From positions 625,507 through 689,506 of the forward strand of contig NZ_BMXU01000002.1 in NCBI RefSeq assembly GCF_014651915.1: 64,000 bases of DNA. The letters are read 5' to 3'. The notes beneath the pieces were generated by a model. The model saw only the letters and a list, made by a program, of their open reading frames with translations, did no database searches and was not told where the DNA came from. Source of the stretch: Parvularcula lutaonensis (lineage in GTDB: Bacteria; Pseudomonadota; Alphaproteobacteria; Caulobacterales; Parvularculaceae). The first letter of the stretch is position 1; each line of letters opens with the position of its first letter. The translations under genes and the position numbers were made by a program. This document shows positions 41,840 to 49,961 of the stretch, one piece after another.

Positions 41840-42992
41840 CTGGACGACTTGGCTGGTCCTTGGCGGCAGGGGCGCGGGCAAGACGCGCACCGGCGCCGAG
41901 TGGATCCACGAACGGGTGCGTCAGGGCGCGAAGCGTATCGCGCTTGTCGCAGAGACCTATGCCGATGGGCGCGAGGTCATGGTGACGGGACCGTCGGGGC
42001 TGACGCAATCGGGGTATCCGTCGGAGCGACCAAGCTACGAGCCATCACGGCGGCGCGTGGTCTGGCCCGGCGGGGCGGTGGGGCATGTCTTCTCGGCTGA
42101 AGATCCCGAAGGCCTGCGCGGCTACCAGTTCGATACAGCGTGGTCGGATGAGTTGGCGAAGTGGCCGGGCGGCGGCGATACCTGGTCGAACCTGCAAATG
42201 GGCCTGCGCCTCGGTGACGACCCGCGCCAGGTGGTGACGACAACACCGCGCACCGTCCCTTTGCTGAAAGAGATCATGGGCCGTGAGACGACAATCGTCA
42301 CGCGCGCATCGAGCTACGCCAACCGTGCCAATCTCGCGAAAAGTTTCTTCACGGAGATTGCCGCGATTTATGAAGGCACGGCGCTTGGCCGTCAGGAGCT
42401 TCTGGGAGAGATCATCGAGGATCGGGAGGGGGCTCTCTGGTCCTGGCCGATGATCGAAGCGGCGCGGGCGGAGCTCCCCCAGAGCTTCGCCCGCATCGTG
42501 GTCGCAGTCGATCCGCCCGTCACGAGCACGGATCGTTCCGACGCCTGCGGGATTGTCGTGGCAGGGCTTTGTCATGGCGAGCCGCGGCGGGCCTTCGTCA
42601 TTGCCGACCTGACCGTGCGGGGCCTTTCGCCGGCTGCTTGGGCGGAGAAGGCGGTGGCGGCCTACCACGCCTATGAGGCGGACCGGGTGGTTGCCGAAGT
42701 GAACCAAGGCGGTGATCTCGTCGCCGAGGTGCTTCGCACAGCCGACCCCTCAGTGCCCGTCAAATGCGTCCGTGCGAGCCGGGGCAAGATCGTCCGGGCC
42801 GAGCCTATCGCCGCTCTCTACGAACGCGGGCGGGTCTTCCATGCCCGGCCCTTCAAGGAACTCGAAGACCAGATGACCGCCTTCACCGGAGCCTCCGGGG
42901 AGGCAAGCCCCGATCGTCTCGATGCCATGGTCTGGGCACTGACCGACCTCATGCTCGGCCCGCACGGCGCGCCGATTGTCCGTACACTATAG
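41628..42992 (+). CDS. GTA large terminase (packaging ATPase)
   Basis: The large terminase pumps host DNA into the particle heads. Walker A is LGGRGAGKTRTGAEW (about residues 78-92), Walker B-like YQFDTAWSDELAKWPGG follows, and the RNase H-like nuclease domain shows VVAVDPPVTSTD and a late ASPDRLDAMVWALTDL. The N-terminal LLRQLWDWKFLARPDQKAPK aligns with homologues, so the start must lie before 41767. The ATG at 41628 gives 454 residues, close to the family length. No ribosome binding site is evident there, and expression may depend on g1 translation. Confidence 0.9.
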   Translation: MTTDRNSETPTTPSTAILKPSSESWNVDFFATRKLSVPKNCFDGYAHEDLLRQLWDWKFLARPDQKAPKGDWTTWLVLGGRGAGKTRTGAEWIHERVRQGAKRIALVAETYADGREVMVTGPSGLTQSGYPSERPSYEPSRRRVVWPGGAVGHVFSAEDPEGLRGYQFDTAWSDELAKWPGGGDTWSNLQMGLRLGDDPRQVVTTTPRTVPLLKEIMGRETTIVTRASSYANRANLAKSFFTEIAAIYEGTALGRQELLGEIIEDREGALWSWPMIEAARAELPQSFARIVVAVDPPVTSTDRSDACGIVVAGLCHGEPRRAFVIADLTVRGLSPAAWAEKAVAAYHAYEADRVVAEVNQGGDLVAEVLRTADPSVPVKCVRASRGKIVRAEPIAALYERGRVFHARPFKELEDQMTAFTGASGEASPDRLDAMVWALTDLMLGPHGAPIVRTL

Positions 42993-43002
42993 GGGAGAAA
43001 CC

Positions 43003-44127
43003 ATGCTCAAACGACTGACCCGCAAGGAGCCGGAGCGCAAAGGCGCCTCGCTCGCCGAACTGATCGCGCTGCATGGCGCAGGGGAGCCGGGGGTGCACCT
43101 GCCTGCACCGGGCTACACGACGAATGTCGTCGCCTATCGCTGTATCCGCATGATTGCCGAAGCGGCGGCGTCGGTGCCTCTTCAGGTGACCGAGCGAGGC
43201 GCGACCCTGAGCGGTGGCGACCTCTGCCGCCTGATCGGCCAGCCCAACCCAGACCAGACGGGGACGGAGCTCCTCGAAGAGGTCTATGGCTACCTCCAGA
43301 CCCACGGGAACGCGTATATCGAGCGGCTCGACAATGGCGAGAGCACACGAGCGCTTTTTCTTCTTCACCCGGACAGCGTGGAAGAGACCGAGAATGGCTA
43401 CCGCCACCGGATGAAGAGGGGTGAGCGGACATTCCGACCCGATGTGACCGGCCGGATGCCGCTTCTCCGTCTTGCGCTTTGGCAGCCGCGGGGCGGGAAG
43501 GGACACGCGCCGCTGAAGACCGCGGCGGAGGCGATCCACCTGCACAACGCTGCGCAGGCGTGGAACCGCCAGCTTCTCGACAACGCTGCCCGGCCGTCCG
43601 GAGCCCTCGTGCACCGAGGGCCAGACGGCGCACAGCACCTGACGCCGGAGCAGTTCGACCGACTGCGGAGCGAGCTGGACCAAAGCTTCTCGGGCCTGCG
43701 TGGGGCGGGACGTCCGCTGTTGCTCGATGGCGGTCTCGACTGGCGGCCGATGGGGCTGACCCCGGCGGAGATGGACTTCCAGAACCTGCGCAACGCGGCG
43801 GCGCGGGACATCGCACTGGCCTTCGGCGTGCCGCCGATGCTTCTCGGTATCCCAGGTGACAATACTTATACGAACTATCGCGAAGCGAACCTCGCATTCT
43901 GGCGACAGACCGTCCTGCCGCTGGTGCGCAAGGTGGCGGGTGCCTTGTCAGGCTGGCTCGATCCGGCGCGGATCTGCAGTATCGAGCCGGACCTATCGAT
44001 GCTCGAAGCGCTGGCGCCGGAGCGCTCGAGCCGTCTCGACCGGATCGCACATGCAGAGTTCCTGACCGATTCGGAAAAGCGGCAGGCCCTCGGCTTTCCG
44101 ACCGACCCCGAGCGGGGCCTGCAATGA
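43003..44127 (+). CDS. GTA portal protein (HK97-type)
   Basis: The portal forms the dodecameric ring through which DNA enters the head. The 374-residue protein shows the HK97 portal landmarks AYRCIRMIAEAAASVPLQV, YGYLQTHGNAYIERL, FDRLRSELDQSFSGLRGAGR and DIALAFGVPPMLLGIPGDNT. The ATG at 43003 follows AGGGGAG, so the shorter start is preferred over a TTG at 42976. The stop overlaps the next gene by 4 nt. Confidence 0.93.
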   Translation: MLKRLTRKEPERKGASLAELIALHGAGEPGVHLPAPGYTTNVVAYRCIRMIAEAAASVPLQVTERGATLSGGDLCRLIGQPNPDQTGTELLEEVYGYLQTHGNAYIERLDNGESTRALFLLHPDSVEETENGYRHRMKRGERTFRPDVTGRMPLLRLALWQPRGGKGHAPLKTAAEAIHLHNAAQAWNRQLLDNAARPSGALVHRGPDGAQHLTPEQFDRLRSELDQSFSGLRGAGRPLLLDGGLDWRPMGLTPAEMDFQNLRNAAARDIALAFGVPPMLLGIPGDNTYTNYREANLAFWRQTVLPLVRKVAGALSGWLDPARICSIEPDLSMLEALAPERSSRLDRIAHAEFLTDSEKRQALGFPTDPERGLQ

Positions 44128-44369
44128 CGATGCCGCAACGCATCGTCGTCGCGCTTTCGACCGCGCTCTGTGTCCAGATGATCGCAGCGCTCCTCTGGGC
44201 GGGTGCTGCGGCGCAGCGGCTCGACACGCTGGAAGAGCAGCTTCGCCGGATGGCGGTCCTGGAAGTCCGGGCCGCGCGGCTCGAGGAGCAGACGCTTCAC
44301 CTGAGGAGCGCGCTCGACCGGATCGAAAACAAGCTCGACCGGGCCCTCCATGACGAGGTCGGCCAATGA
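44124..44369 (+). CDS. GTA g3.5-like small membrane/coiled-coil protein
   Basis: The 81-residue protein has one N-terminal membrane helix (about 8-29) followed by a coiled coil (TLEEQLRRMAVLEVRAARLE and beyond). RcGTA carries a gene, g3.5, at the same place between portal and protease. Its job is unknown. It overlaps both neighbours by 4 nt, so it is certainly expressed with them. The coiled coil could hold it to the assembling head at the membrane. Confidence 0.75.
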   Translation: MTMPQRIVVALSTALCVQMIAALLWAGAAAQRLDTLEEQLRRMAVLEVRAARLEEQTLHLRSALDRIENKLDRALHDEVGQ

Positions 44370-44821
44370 TTCCGCAGAACCGAGCCGAGATCGAGGGCTA
44401 CGCCGCCGTCTTCGGCAGCGCCGACCTTTCGGGTGACCGCGTCGTGCCCGGAGCGTTCGGCGGGAAACTTATCCCCGCCCCCAGGGCACCGGTTAGGATG
44501 CTTTATCAGCATCAGGCGGAGACACCCATTGGGCGCTGGACGGAGATCAGGGAGGACAGGCGCGGGCTTTATGTCCGTGGGCAGCTCTTTCTCGATACGG
44601 ATCAAGGGCGGGAGACGCATAGCCTCATCGCAGGGGGCGCCCTCGATGGCCTCTCCATCGGCTTCAAGACCAAGAAAGCCCGAGCCGCACGGGAGGGAAG
44701 GATGCTGACCTCCATCGATCTCTGGGAAATCAGTGTGGTGACTTTCCCGATGTCGCCGGAGGCACGGATCACCCGCGTCTCCGAACCCGGCAAACGCCTG
44801 CCGCGCAACCTCCTGGCCTAA
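44366..44821 (+). CDS. GTA prohead protease (HK97 family, S78)
   Basis: This serine protease cleaves the scaffold part of the capsid protein during head maturation. The 151-residue protein has the family start IEGYAAVFGSADLSGDRVVPGAF, the catalytic histidine H49 in LYQHQAETPIG and the serine S97 in LDGLSIGFK. The ISVVTFPMSPEA strand completes the fold. It overlaps g3.5 by 4 nt and precedes the capsid gene by 14 nt. Confidence 0.93.
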   Translation: MIPQNRAEIEGYAAVFGSADLSGDRVVPGAFGGKLIPAPRAPVRMLYQHQAETPIGRWTEIREDRRGLYVRGQLFLDTDQGRETHSLIAGGALDGLSIGFKTKKARAAREGRMLTSIDLWEISVVTFPMSPEARITRVSEPGKRLPRNLLA

Positions 44822-44835
44822 GAAAAGGAAGAGCC

Positions 44836-46014
44836 ATGACCCTGGAAACTAAACACGCCTCGATCGAGGAAAAGGCCGCCGCAAGCGACCTGCTCCACAC
44901 ATTCGAGGTCTTCAAGTCCGAGAATGATGCGCGCCTCGACGCCATCGAGAAACGCGGCGCCGTCGATCCGCTTCATGAGCAGAAGCTGCAGCGTCTCGAG
45001 AACGCGCTTACCGAGCAGAAGGCGGCACTCGACCGGCTCGCGATCGGTGCGCTGCGCGCCGACCAGGCCGGTGACGAAGACCCGGAGCAGAAGCAGGCTT
45101 TCGAACAGTATATGCGCGCCGGCATTCTCTCGGCCCCCGAAGAGAAATCGCTCTCGGGTTCGAGCGATGCCGATGGTGGCTACACCGTTCCGACGACCAT
45201 CGAAGCGGCGATCGACCGTGCCCTGACCGAAGTCAGCCCGTTCCGCGGTTTCTGCAGCGTGCGTTCGATTTCAAGCTCGACGTTCCGTCTTGCCGTGAAC
45301 GAAGCGTCCTATGCCTCTGGTTGGGTTGGTGAGACCGACGCGCGCCCGGAGACCACGACGCCAACCATCGCTTCGATCGAGTTCAAGACTGGCGAGATCT
45401 ACGCCATGCCAGCCGCGACCCCGCAGCTTCTCGAGGACTCCGCCGTCGACATCGAAGCATGGATCGCTTCGGAAGTGCGCCAGACCTTCGCCGCGGCAGA
45501 GACCCAGGCCTTCGTCAACGGTGACGGTGTCAACAAGCCGCTCGGCTTCCTGCAGGCACCGAATGCCGCAGACGCCACCCGGACGCATGGCCAGATCGGT
45601 ACGCTGAGCGGTACGGTCGATGGCGATAGCCTGATCGAGATGGTCTACGCCCTCGATGCGCAATATCGCGACAAGGGCCGTTTCGTCTTCAACCGGAAGA
45701 CGGCCGAAAGCATCCGTAAACTGAAAGACGCAGACGGAAACTATCTCTGGACGCCGGGCATGCAGGCCGGACAACCAGCGACGCTGCTTGGCTACCCCGT
45801 GAGCGAGGTCGAGGCCATGCCGAACGCAGGCGCCGGCGCCCATGCGGTGGCCTTCGGTGACTTCGAGGCGGGCTACCTGATTGTCGATCGCAAGGGCGTG
45901 CAGGTGTTGCGCGATCCGTTCAGCGCGAAGCCCTACGTCCTGTTCTACACCACCAAGCGTGTCGGTGGCGGAGTCCAGGACCACGCTGCGATCAAGCTCC
46001 TCGCTACCGCTTAA
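44836..46014 (+). CDS. GTA major capsid protein (HK97 fold)
   Basis: The 392-residue protein has an N-terminal coiled-coil scaffold region (about 1-95) removed by the g4 protease, then the HK97 core from about residue 115 (SGSSDADGGYTVPTTIEAAI). Later landmarks are KTGEIYAMPAATPQLLEDSA, FVNGDGVNKPLGFLQ, FVFNRKTAESIRKLKDADGN and TLLGYPVSEVEAMP. A good ribosome binding site (AAGGAAGAG) precedes the ATG, as expected for the most abundant protein of the cluster. Confidence 0.96.
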   Translation: MTLETKHASIEEKAAASDLLHTFEVFKSENDARLDAIEKRGAVDPLHEQKLQRLENALTEQKAALDRLAIGALRADQAGDEDPEQKQAFEQYMRAGILSAPEEKSLSGSSDADGGYTVPTTIEAAIDRALTEVSPFRGFCSVRSISSSTFRLAVNEASYASGWVGETDARPETTTPTIASIEFKTGEIYAMPAATPQLLEDSAVDIEAWIASEVRQTFAAAETQAFVNGDGVNKPLGFLQAPNAADATRTHGQIGTLSGTVDGDSLIEMVYALDAQYRDKGRFVFNRKTAESIRKLKDADGNYLWTPGMQAGQPATLLGYPVSEVEAMPNAGAGAHAVAFGDFEAGYLIVDRKGVQVLRDPFSAKPYVLFYTTKRVGGGVQDHAAIKLLATA

Positions 46015-46028
46015 GCCGAGGACTGACG

Positions 46029-46580
46029 ATGTACGAGCTCATCACCCCTCCGGCCGTCGAGCCTTTCACCCTTGCGGACCTCAAGGCAGCCCTTCGCATC
46101 GACCATGCGGACGAGGACGGCCTGGTGATGCGGCTCGGCATCACGGCGCGGCGTTTCATCGAGCGCAGGCTTGGCCACGCCATTGCAGGGCAAAGCTGGC
46201 GGCTGACCCATCAGGGACAGCCGTCGGGCAGGCTGGTTCTCCGTCCAGGAACGGTCAGCGCAGTCACTTTGGTCAGTCTCCGCTATGGTGACAATCCGTT
46301 AGAACCGACAACGGAATACCGGCTTATCATGTCCGAGCCCCAGACCGTGGAGATTACGGCTCCCCGGACAAAGACTGGCGCGGCTTTGGAAGAAGTGCAG
46401 GTCACCTTCACAGCAGGCCGGACGGACGTGTCGACAGTTCCCGACGATCTCCTCGAGGCGATCTACGCCCTCGCCGCCCACTACTACGAACATCGTGAGG
46501 CCGTTGGCGAGGGGCGCTATGTCGCCATGCCGCTCAGTGTCGAGACGATGCTTCAGAGCCTGCGGGAGGTGCGCCTGTGA
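46029..46580 (+). CDS. GTA head-tail connector (g6-like adaptor)
   Basis: The 183-residue protein opens with PPAVEPFTLADLKAALRIDH, the start of the gp6-like head-tail connector family, and has FIERRLGHAIAGQSWRLT and YALAAHYYEHREAVGEG. It sits below the portal and joins head to tail. It follows the capsid gene by 14 nt and overlaps the next gene by 4 nt (GTGA). Confidence 0.88.
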   Translation: MYELITPPAVEPFTLADLKAALRIDHADEDGLVMRLGITARRFIERRLGHAIAGQSWRLTHQGQPSGRLVLRPGTVSAVTLVSLRYGDNPLEPTTEYRLIMSEPQTVEITAPRTKTGAALEEVQVTFTAGRTDVSTVPDDLLEAIYALAAHYYEHREAVGEGRYVAMPLSVETMLQSLREVRL

Positions 46581-46894
46581 CACCGTCTCTCACGGACAGG
46601 GTCGAGCTCCTAAGGCCCCAGCGCATCGTCGATGAAGGCGGCGGCTACAGCTTCGGCTTCACCTCTCTGGGGACCGTGGCGACGAAGGCCGAAGGACACA
46701 GGTCGGCGATCGACGGCAGCCTCGAGCAGAACCAGCGACGAATGCAGCGCGAATTCCTCATGCGTTCACGGAACGACCTCGTCTTCGAGATGCGGCTCGT
46801 TCACCGGGGGAAGACCTTCCGTATCACCGATATTCAGGACCAGGACGAGAAAGGCCGATTCACGCTCGTCCGTGGAGAGGAGATCATGCAATGA
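46577..46894 (+). CDS. GTA head-tail stopper (g7-like)
   Basis: The 105-residue protein belongs to the SPP1 gp16-like head-tail joining family, with DRVELLRPQRIVDEGGGYSF near the N terminus and RLVHRGKTFRITDIQDQDEK in the C-terminal half. It closes the DNA-filled head until the tail is attached. The start is GTG in an overlap with g6; the stop overlaps g8 (ATGA). Confidence 0.88.
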   Translation: MTPSLTDRVELLRPQRIVDEGGGYSFGFTSLGTVATKAEGHRSAIDGSLEQNQRRMQREFLMRSRNDLVFEMRLVHRGKTFRITDIQDQDEKGRFTLVRGEEIMQ

Positions 46895-47319
46895 GTTTCG
46901 AGGCTGCCTGGTCACTCCAGACCGCACTCTTCGACCGGTTGAGCCAGGATGCGGCGCTTCAGGCTTTGCTTGGCAATCCTGCAAGAATCCACGACGCCAT
47001 ACCCTCCGATGCCGTGTTCCCGCTGCTCCAGATCGGCGCGGGTAAGATCGCGCCCTATTCCGGCATCGAAGGGGCCATCGAGCATACGCTTCGCTTCAGC
47101 GCCTTCTCTCGGTGGGGAGGCCGGAAGGAAGGAAAGCTTATCGCTGATCGCGTCCGGCAGCTCCTGCAGAACCTCCGCTTGCCGATTGATGGACACGTGA
47201 TTGTCCAGTCACGCATGGTCTTCGAGGATCACCTGCGGTTCCGCGACCCCGATACCTTCCAGGCGACCATGCGGTACCGCATCGTCACGATCCCTGACAG
47301 CATTGCGAGCGCGGCATGA
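46891..47319 (+). CDS. GTA tail terminator (g8, DUF3168)
   Basis: The 142-residue protein is of DUF3168: AWSLQTALFDRLSQDAALQA at the start, RIHDAIPSDAVFPLLQIG, and FSRWGGRKEGKLIADRVRQL. The family caps the end of the tail tube and joins it to the head. Overlaps of 4 nt on both sides place it firmly in the operon. Confidence 0.9.
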   Translation: MSFEAAWSLQTALFDRLSQDAALQALLGNPARIHDAIPSDAVFPLLQIGAGKIAPYSGIEGAIEHTLRFSAFSRWGGRKEGKLIADRVRQLLQNLRLPIDGHVIVQSRMVFEDHLRFRDPDTFQATMRYRIVTIPDSIASAA

Positions 47320-47723
47320 AGCTGATCGGTACAGACCAAGCCCTGCTCTCCATCGGGCAGGGCGGTTCCTCGATCGATGTTGCAGGGCTCACGCGGAGGA
47401 GTTTCACGCTCAGCCGTCCGGCAACCGACCGTTCTGACGAGGCGGGGGGCGGGTGGTCGACAGCGTCCGCCCTGGCCGCCCCTGCGAGAGCGGAACTCCG
47501 GGCCGAGGGCGTGTTCCTTTCCGGCGCGGCGATGTCCGCTGTCCGAACGGTGTTCCTCGGCGCTGCACCCGAAAGCTTCACGCTCCACCTTCCCGAGGAT
47601 GGGAGCTGGACCTCGGATTTCCTTATTCGCAGCCTGAGTTTCGACGGTCGCGCCGAGGGCGAGGTGCGGTTCTCGATCCGGCTCGTCTCGACAGGTCCCG
47701 TGACCTTCGCTCCGGCCAATTAG
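47316..47723 (+). CDS. GTA major tail (tube) protein (g9)
   Basis: The 135-residue protein fits the TP901-1-like tail tube family in size, position and strand pattern, with VAGLTRRSFTLSRPATDRSD, GVFLSGAAMSAVRTVFLGA and a final GEVRFSIRLVSTGPVTF. It would polymerise into the tail tube around the tape measure. It is diverged from the R. capsulatus protein but the layout is kept. It is followed directly by the tape-measure gene, with no g10. Confidence 0.82.
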   Translation: MKLIGTDQALLSIGQGGSSIDVAGLTRRSFTLSRPATDRSDEAGGGWSTASALAAPARAELRAEGVFLSGAAMSAVRTVFLGAAPESFTLHLPEDGSWTSDFLIRSLSFDGRAEGEVRFSIRLVSTGPVTFAPAN

Positions 47724-47733
47724 GGAGGTGGTG

Positions 47734-48057
47734 ATGAACGAGAACCCTCCGTCAACGAACGATATCACAGAAGCTGCTACAGGCCAGCTCGAACCCCTTG
47801 CGGCGCTGGTCGAGACGACCTTCGCCGACATGGCGCGCAACCTGACGGACGAGCTTGCGCGGGCCTCTGCGGATGGTCGGCAGTCGATCAGCGAACTGGC
47901 AGACGGGATCATCGAGGATCTCGCGCGCGCTGCTGCCCAGAGGCTGATCGAAAGGCCGCTCGAGAACGCGTTCGGTCAGTTCGCCGAGGAAGGCACGAGC
48001 AAGGCCGCCGACCGCCTCTTCAAGGCACTGATGAAAAGGAGCGCACGCAATGGTTAG
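47734..48057 (+). CDS. GTA tape-measure-like protein (g11), very short
   Basis: The 107-residue helical protein lies where g11 is expected. Its end, EDLARAAAQRLIERPLENAF, resembles the C-terminal part of phage tape measure proteins. RcGTA g11 is about twice as long. A tape protein this short would set a very short tail or act with another protein. The ATG at 47734 is preferred because GGGAGG lies 6 nt upstream; two GTG codons just before it are alternatives. The stop overlaps g12. Confidence 0.7.
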   Translation: MNENPPSTNDITEAATGQLEPLAALVETTFADMARNLTDELARASADGRQSISELADGIIEDLARAAAQRLIERPLENAFGQFAEEGTSKAADRLFKALMKRSARNG

Positions 48058-48667
48058 GGTTGGTTTCCACGACGTTCCGTTCCCCGCTGCCGTCGCCTTG
48101 GGCGCAGTTGGTGGACCCATACGGAAGACCGACATCGTGCGTACAGGGTCGGGGGCCGAGGTGCGCCGGGCGCGCTGGAGCGGCAGCCTGCGCCGCTGGG
48201 ATATTTCTCTTGGTATACGGAACTTTGCCGAGGCCGAGGAAGTCCTGTCTTTTTTCGAGGCTCGTGAGGGCCGGCGCCATGCCTTTCCCTTTGGCGACCC
48301 CCTCGACCATAGCTCTGCGGTGGGAGGCATCGCCCCCTCACCGATCGACCAGGTCATTGGAACGGGGGACGGCGTGCAGACGACCTTCGCGCTGACCAAG
48401 CGCTATGGCGGTGTTACGAGGCCGATCGAGCTTGCGCGGATCGGTTCCGTCCGTGTGGCGATTGATGGCGTGGAAACCCAATCCTTCTCGCTGGTGCGTG
48501 AACGCAACGCGGTGGTTTTCGATACGCCTCCTCCGGCAGGAGCAGCGGTGTCAGCGGGCTTCCTGTTCGACACGCCGGCCCGGTTCGAGGACGATAGCCT
48601 GCGGCTTCAGCTGGGGGCGAAAGGGGCTTCCGTGCCTGCAATCGGACTGGTCGAGGTCCGCCTGTGA
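48050..48667 (+). CDS. GTA distal tail protein (g12, DUF2460)
   Basis: The 205-residue protein is of DUF2460, with FHDVPFPAAVALGAVGGPIR, DIVRTGSGAEVRRARWSGSL, and ALTKRYGGVTRPIELARIGSV. Members form the ring at the tail end that carries the hub. AAAAGGAG precedes the start. It overlaps g11 by 8 nt and g13 by 4 nt. Confidence 0.93.
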   Translation: MVRVGFHDVPFPAAVALGAVGGPIRKTDIVRTGSGAEVRRARWSGSLRRWDISLGIRNFAEAEEVLSFFEAREGRRHAFPFGDPLDHSSAVGGIAPSPIDQVIGTGDGVQTTFALTKRYGGVTRPIELARIGSVRVAIDGVETQSFSLVRERNAVVFDTPPPAGAAVSAGFLFDTPARFEDDSLRLQLGAKGASVPAIGLVEVRL

Positions 48668-49524
48668 AGAGTATTGATGCGCATACCAAGGATCGTTTGA
48701 GCCGTCAGGGCGCTGCGACAGCCCATGCGGTCCGGCTTTTCCGAACCGATGGCGCCATCACGGCCCTCACGGACTGGAACCGGGACCTGACCTTTGGCGG
48801 CATCGTGCATCACTCCGAACCAGGGCTGACGGTCGAAAGCCTGCAGCACACGGCTGACCTTGCCCCGGATTTCGGTGCGTTCACCACATCCCTGTCGGAA
48901 CAGGGGATCACCGAAAACGGCCTTGCGCGGGGTCTCTATGCGAGGATCCGCGCGGAAATCTGGCGGGTCGATGGAGAGGATCCGGACGCGCGACTGCTCC
49001 TCAGTGTCGGGACGATAGGGGAGATTGAGCGCACCGGCGACCGCCTCTCTCTCGAATTCCGGGGGCTGTCGCAGGCGCTCGCCAAGCCTACGGGGCGGGT
49101 CTACCAGAAGAGTTGCGACGCGCAGCTCGGCGATGCTCGCTGCGGCGTGGACCTGACGCAAGCGGCCCATACGGCTTCGGGCACCATCGTTCAGTTCTCC
49201 GGCCTGTCGCTGGATGTCTCCGTGTTGCCTCTTTGGGATCCTGCGGATTTTGCGTTCGGAACACTGATAGTCGAAAGCGGTGAGCTATCAGGAGCCAGGC
49301 GTGCGATCAGGGCGTCGCGCGCGGTCACGGGGGGTCTGTCCCTGACACTCTGGGAACAGCTTCCCGGACCGCTGGCGCCGGGCGACACCGTCAGGCTGTC
49401 GGTCGGGTGCGACAAGGAGTTCGCCACCTGCAAGGCGCGGTTCCAGAACCATGAGCGCTTCCGGGGGTTCCCGACGATACCGGGCATGGATGTCCTCGTC
49501 GTGCAACCGGGGGGAGGCGCGTGA
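48664..49524 (+). CDS. GTA tail hub protein (g13, DUF2163) with four-cysteine site
   Basis: The 286-residue protein is of DUF2163/phage BR0599 family, related to lambda gpL-type tail tip proteins that bind an iron-sulfur cluster. Four cysteines are placed to do so: C151 and C160 in YQKSCDAQLGDARCGVDL, C249 and C256 in SVGCDKEFATCKARFQNHER. The GFPTIPGMD end is typical. It begins with GTG in an overlap with g12 and overlaps g14 by 4 nt. Confidence 0.93.
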   Translation: MKSIDAHTKDRLSRQGAATAHAVRLFRTDGAITALTDWNRDLTFGGIVHHSEPGLTVESLQHTADLAPDFGAFTTSLSEQGITENGLARGLYARIRAEIWRVDGEDPDARLLLSVGTIGEIERTGDRLSLEFRGLSQALAKPTGRVYQKSCDAQLGDARCGVDLTQAAHTASGTIVQFSGLSLDVSVLPLWDPADFAFGTLIVESGELSGARRAIRASRAVTGGLSLTLWEQLPGPLAPGDTVRLSVGCDKEFATCKARFQNHERFRGFPTIPGMDVLVVQPGGGA

Positions 49525-49961
49525 GCCCTTCCGAGAAAGAAGCAGCCCTCCGAGCACGGACAGTGATCGTGACGCTCTCCTGGTTGGGGACGCCCTACCG
49601 GCACCAGGCGTCGCAAAAGGGTTTCGGGACGGACTGTCTAGGCCTCATCCGGGGAGTTTATCGGGAGCTCTGCGGGAGCGAAGGCGAGCAGCCGCCGCCA
49701 TATCCGCGGCGTCTTTGCGGGCCCGAGGAGCCGTTGCTTGACGCCGCCCGGCGAAGCCTCGTCGCGCGGGACAAGGCCGGTATCGGCGATGTCCTTCTCT
49801 TCCGCATGCGGCGATCCATGCCGGTCAGCCATTGCGGGATCCTCATCGCCCCGGACCGGTTCGTCCATGCCTATGAAGGGCAGGCGGTCATCAGCACACC
49901 CCTTTCTGAATTCTGGCAAACACGCATCAGCGGTGTCTTTGCGTTCCCGGAGGTTCCATGA
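49521..49961 (+). CDS. GTA NlpC/P60 cell-wall peptidase (g14)
   Basis: The 146-residue protein is an NlpC/P60 cysteine peptidase carried in the tail tip, thought to open peptidoglycan during DNA delivery. The catalytic cysteine C39 is in KGFGTDCLGLIRG and the histidine H104 in MPVSHCGILIAP, with a second H116 in RFVHAYEG. Fold and length match g14 of RcGTA. Overlaps of 4 nt join it to g13 and g15. Confidence 0.93.
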   Translation: MSPSEKEAALRARTVIVTLSWLGTPYRHQASQKGFGTDCLGLIRGVYRELCGSEGEQPPPYPRRLCGPEEPLLDAARRSLVARDKAGIGDVLLFRMRRSMPVSHCGILIAPDRFVHAYEGQAVISTPLSEFWQTRISGVFAFPEVP

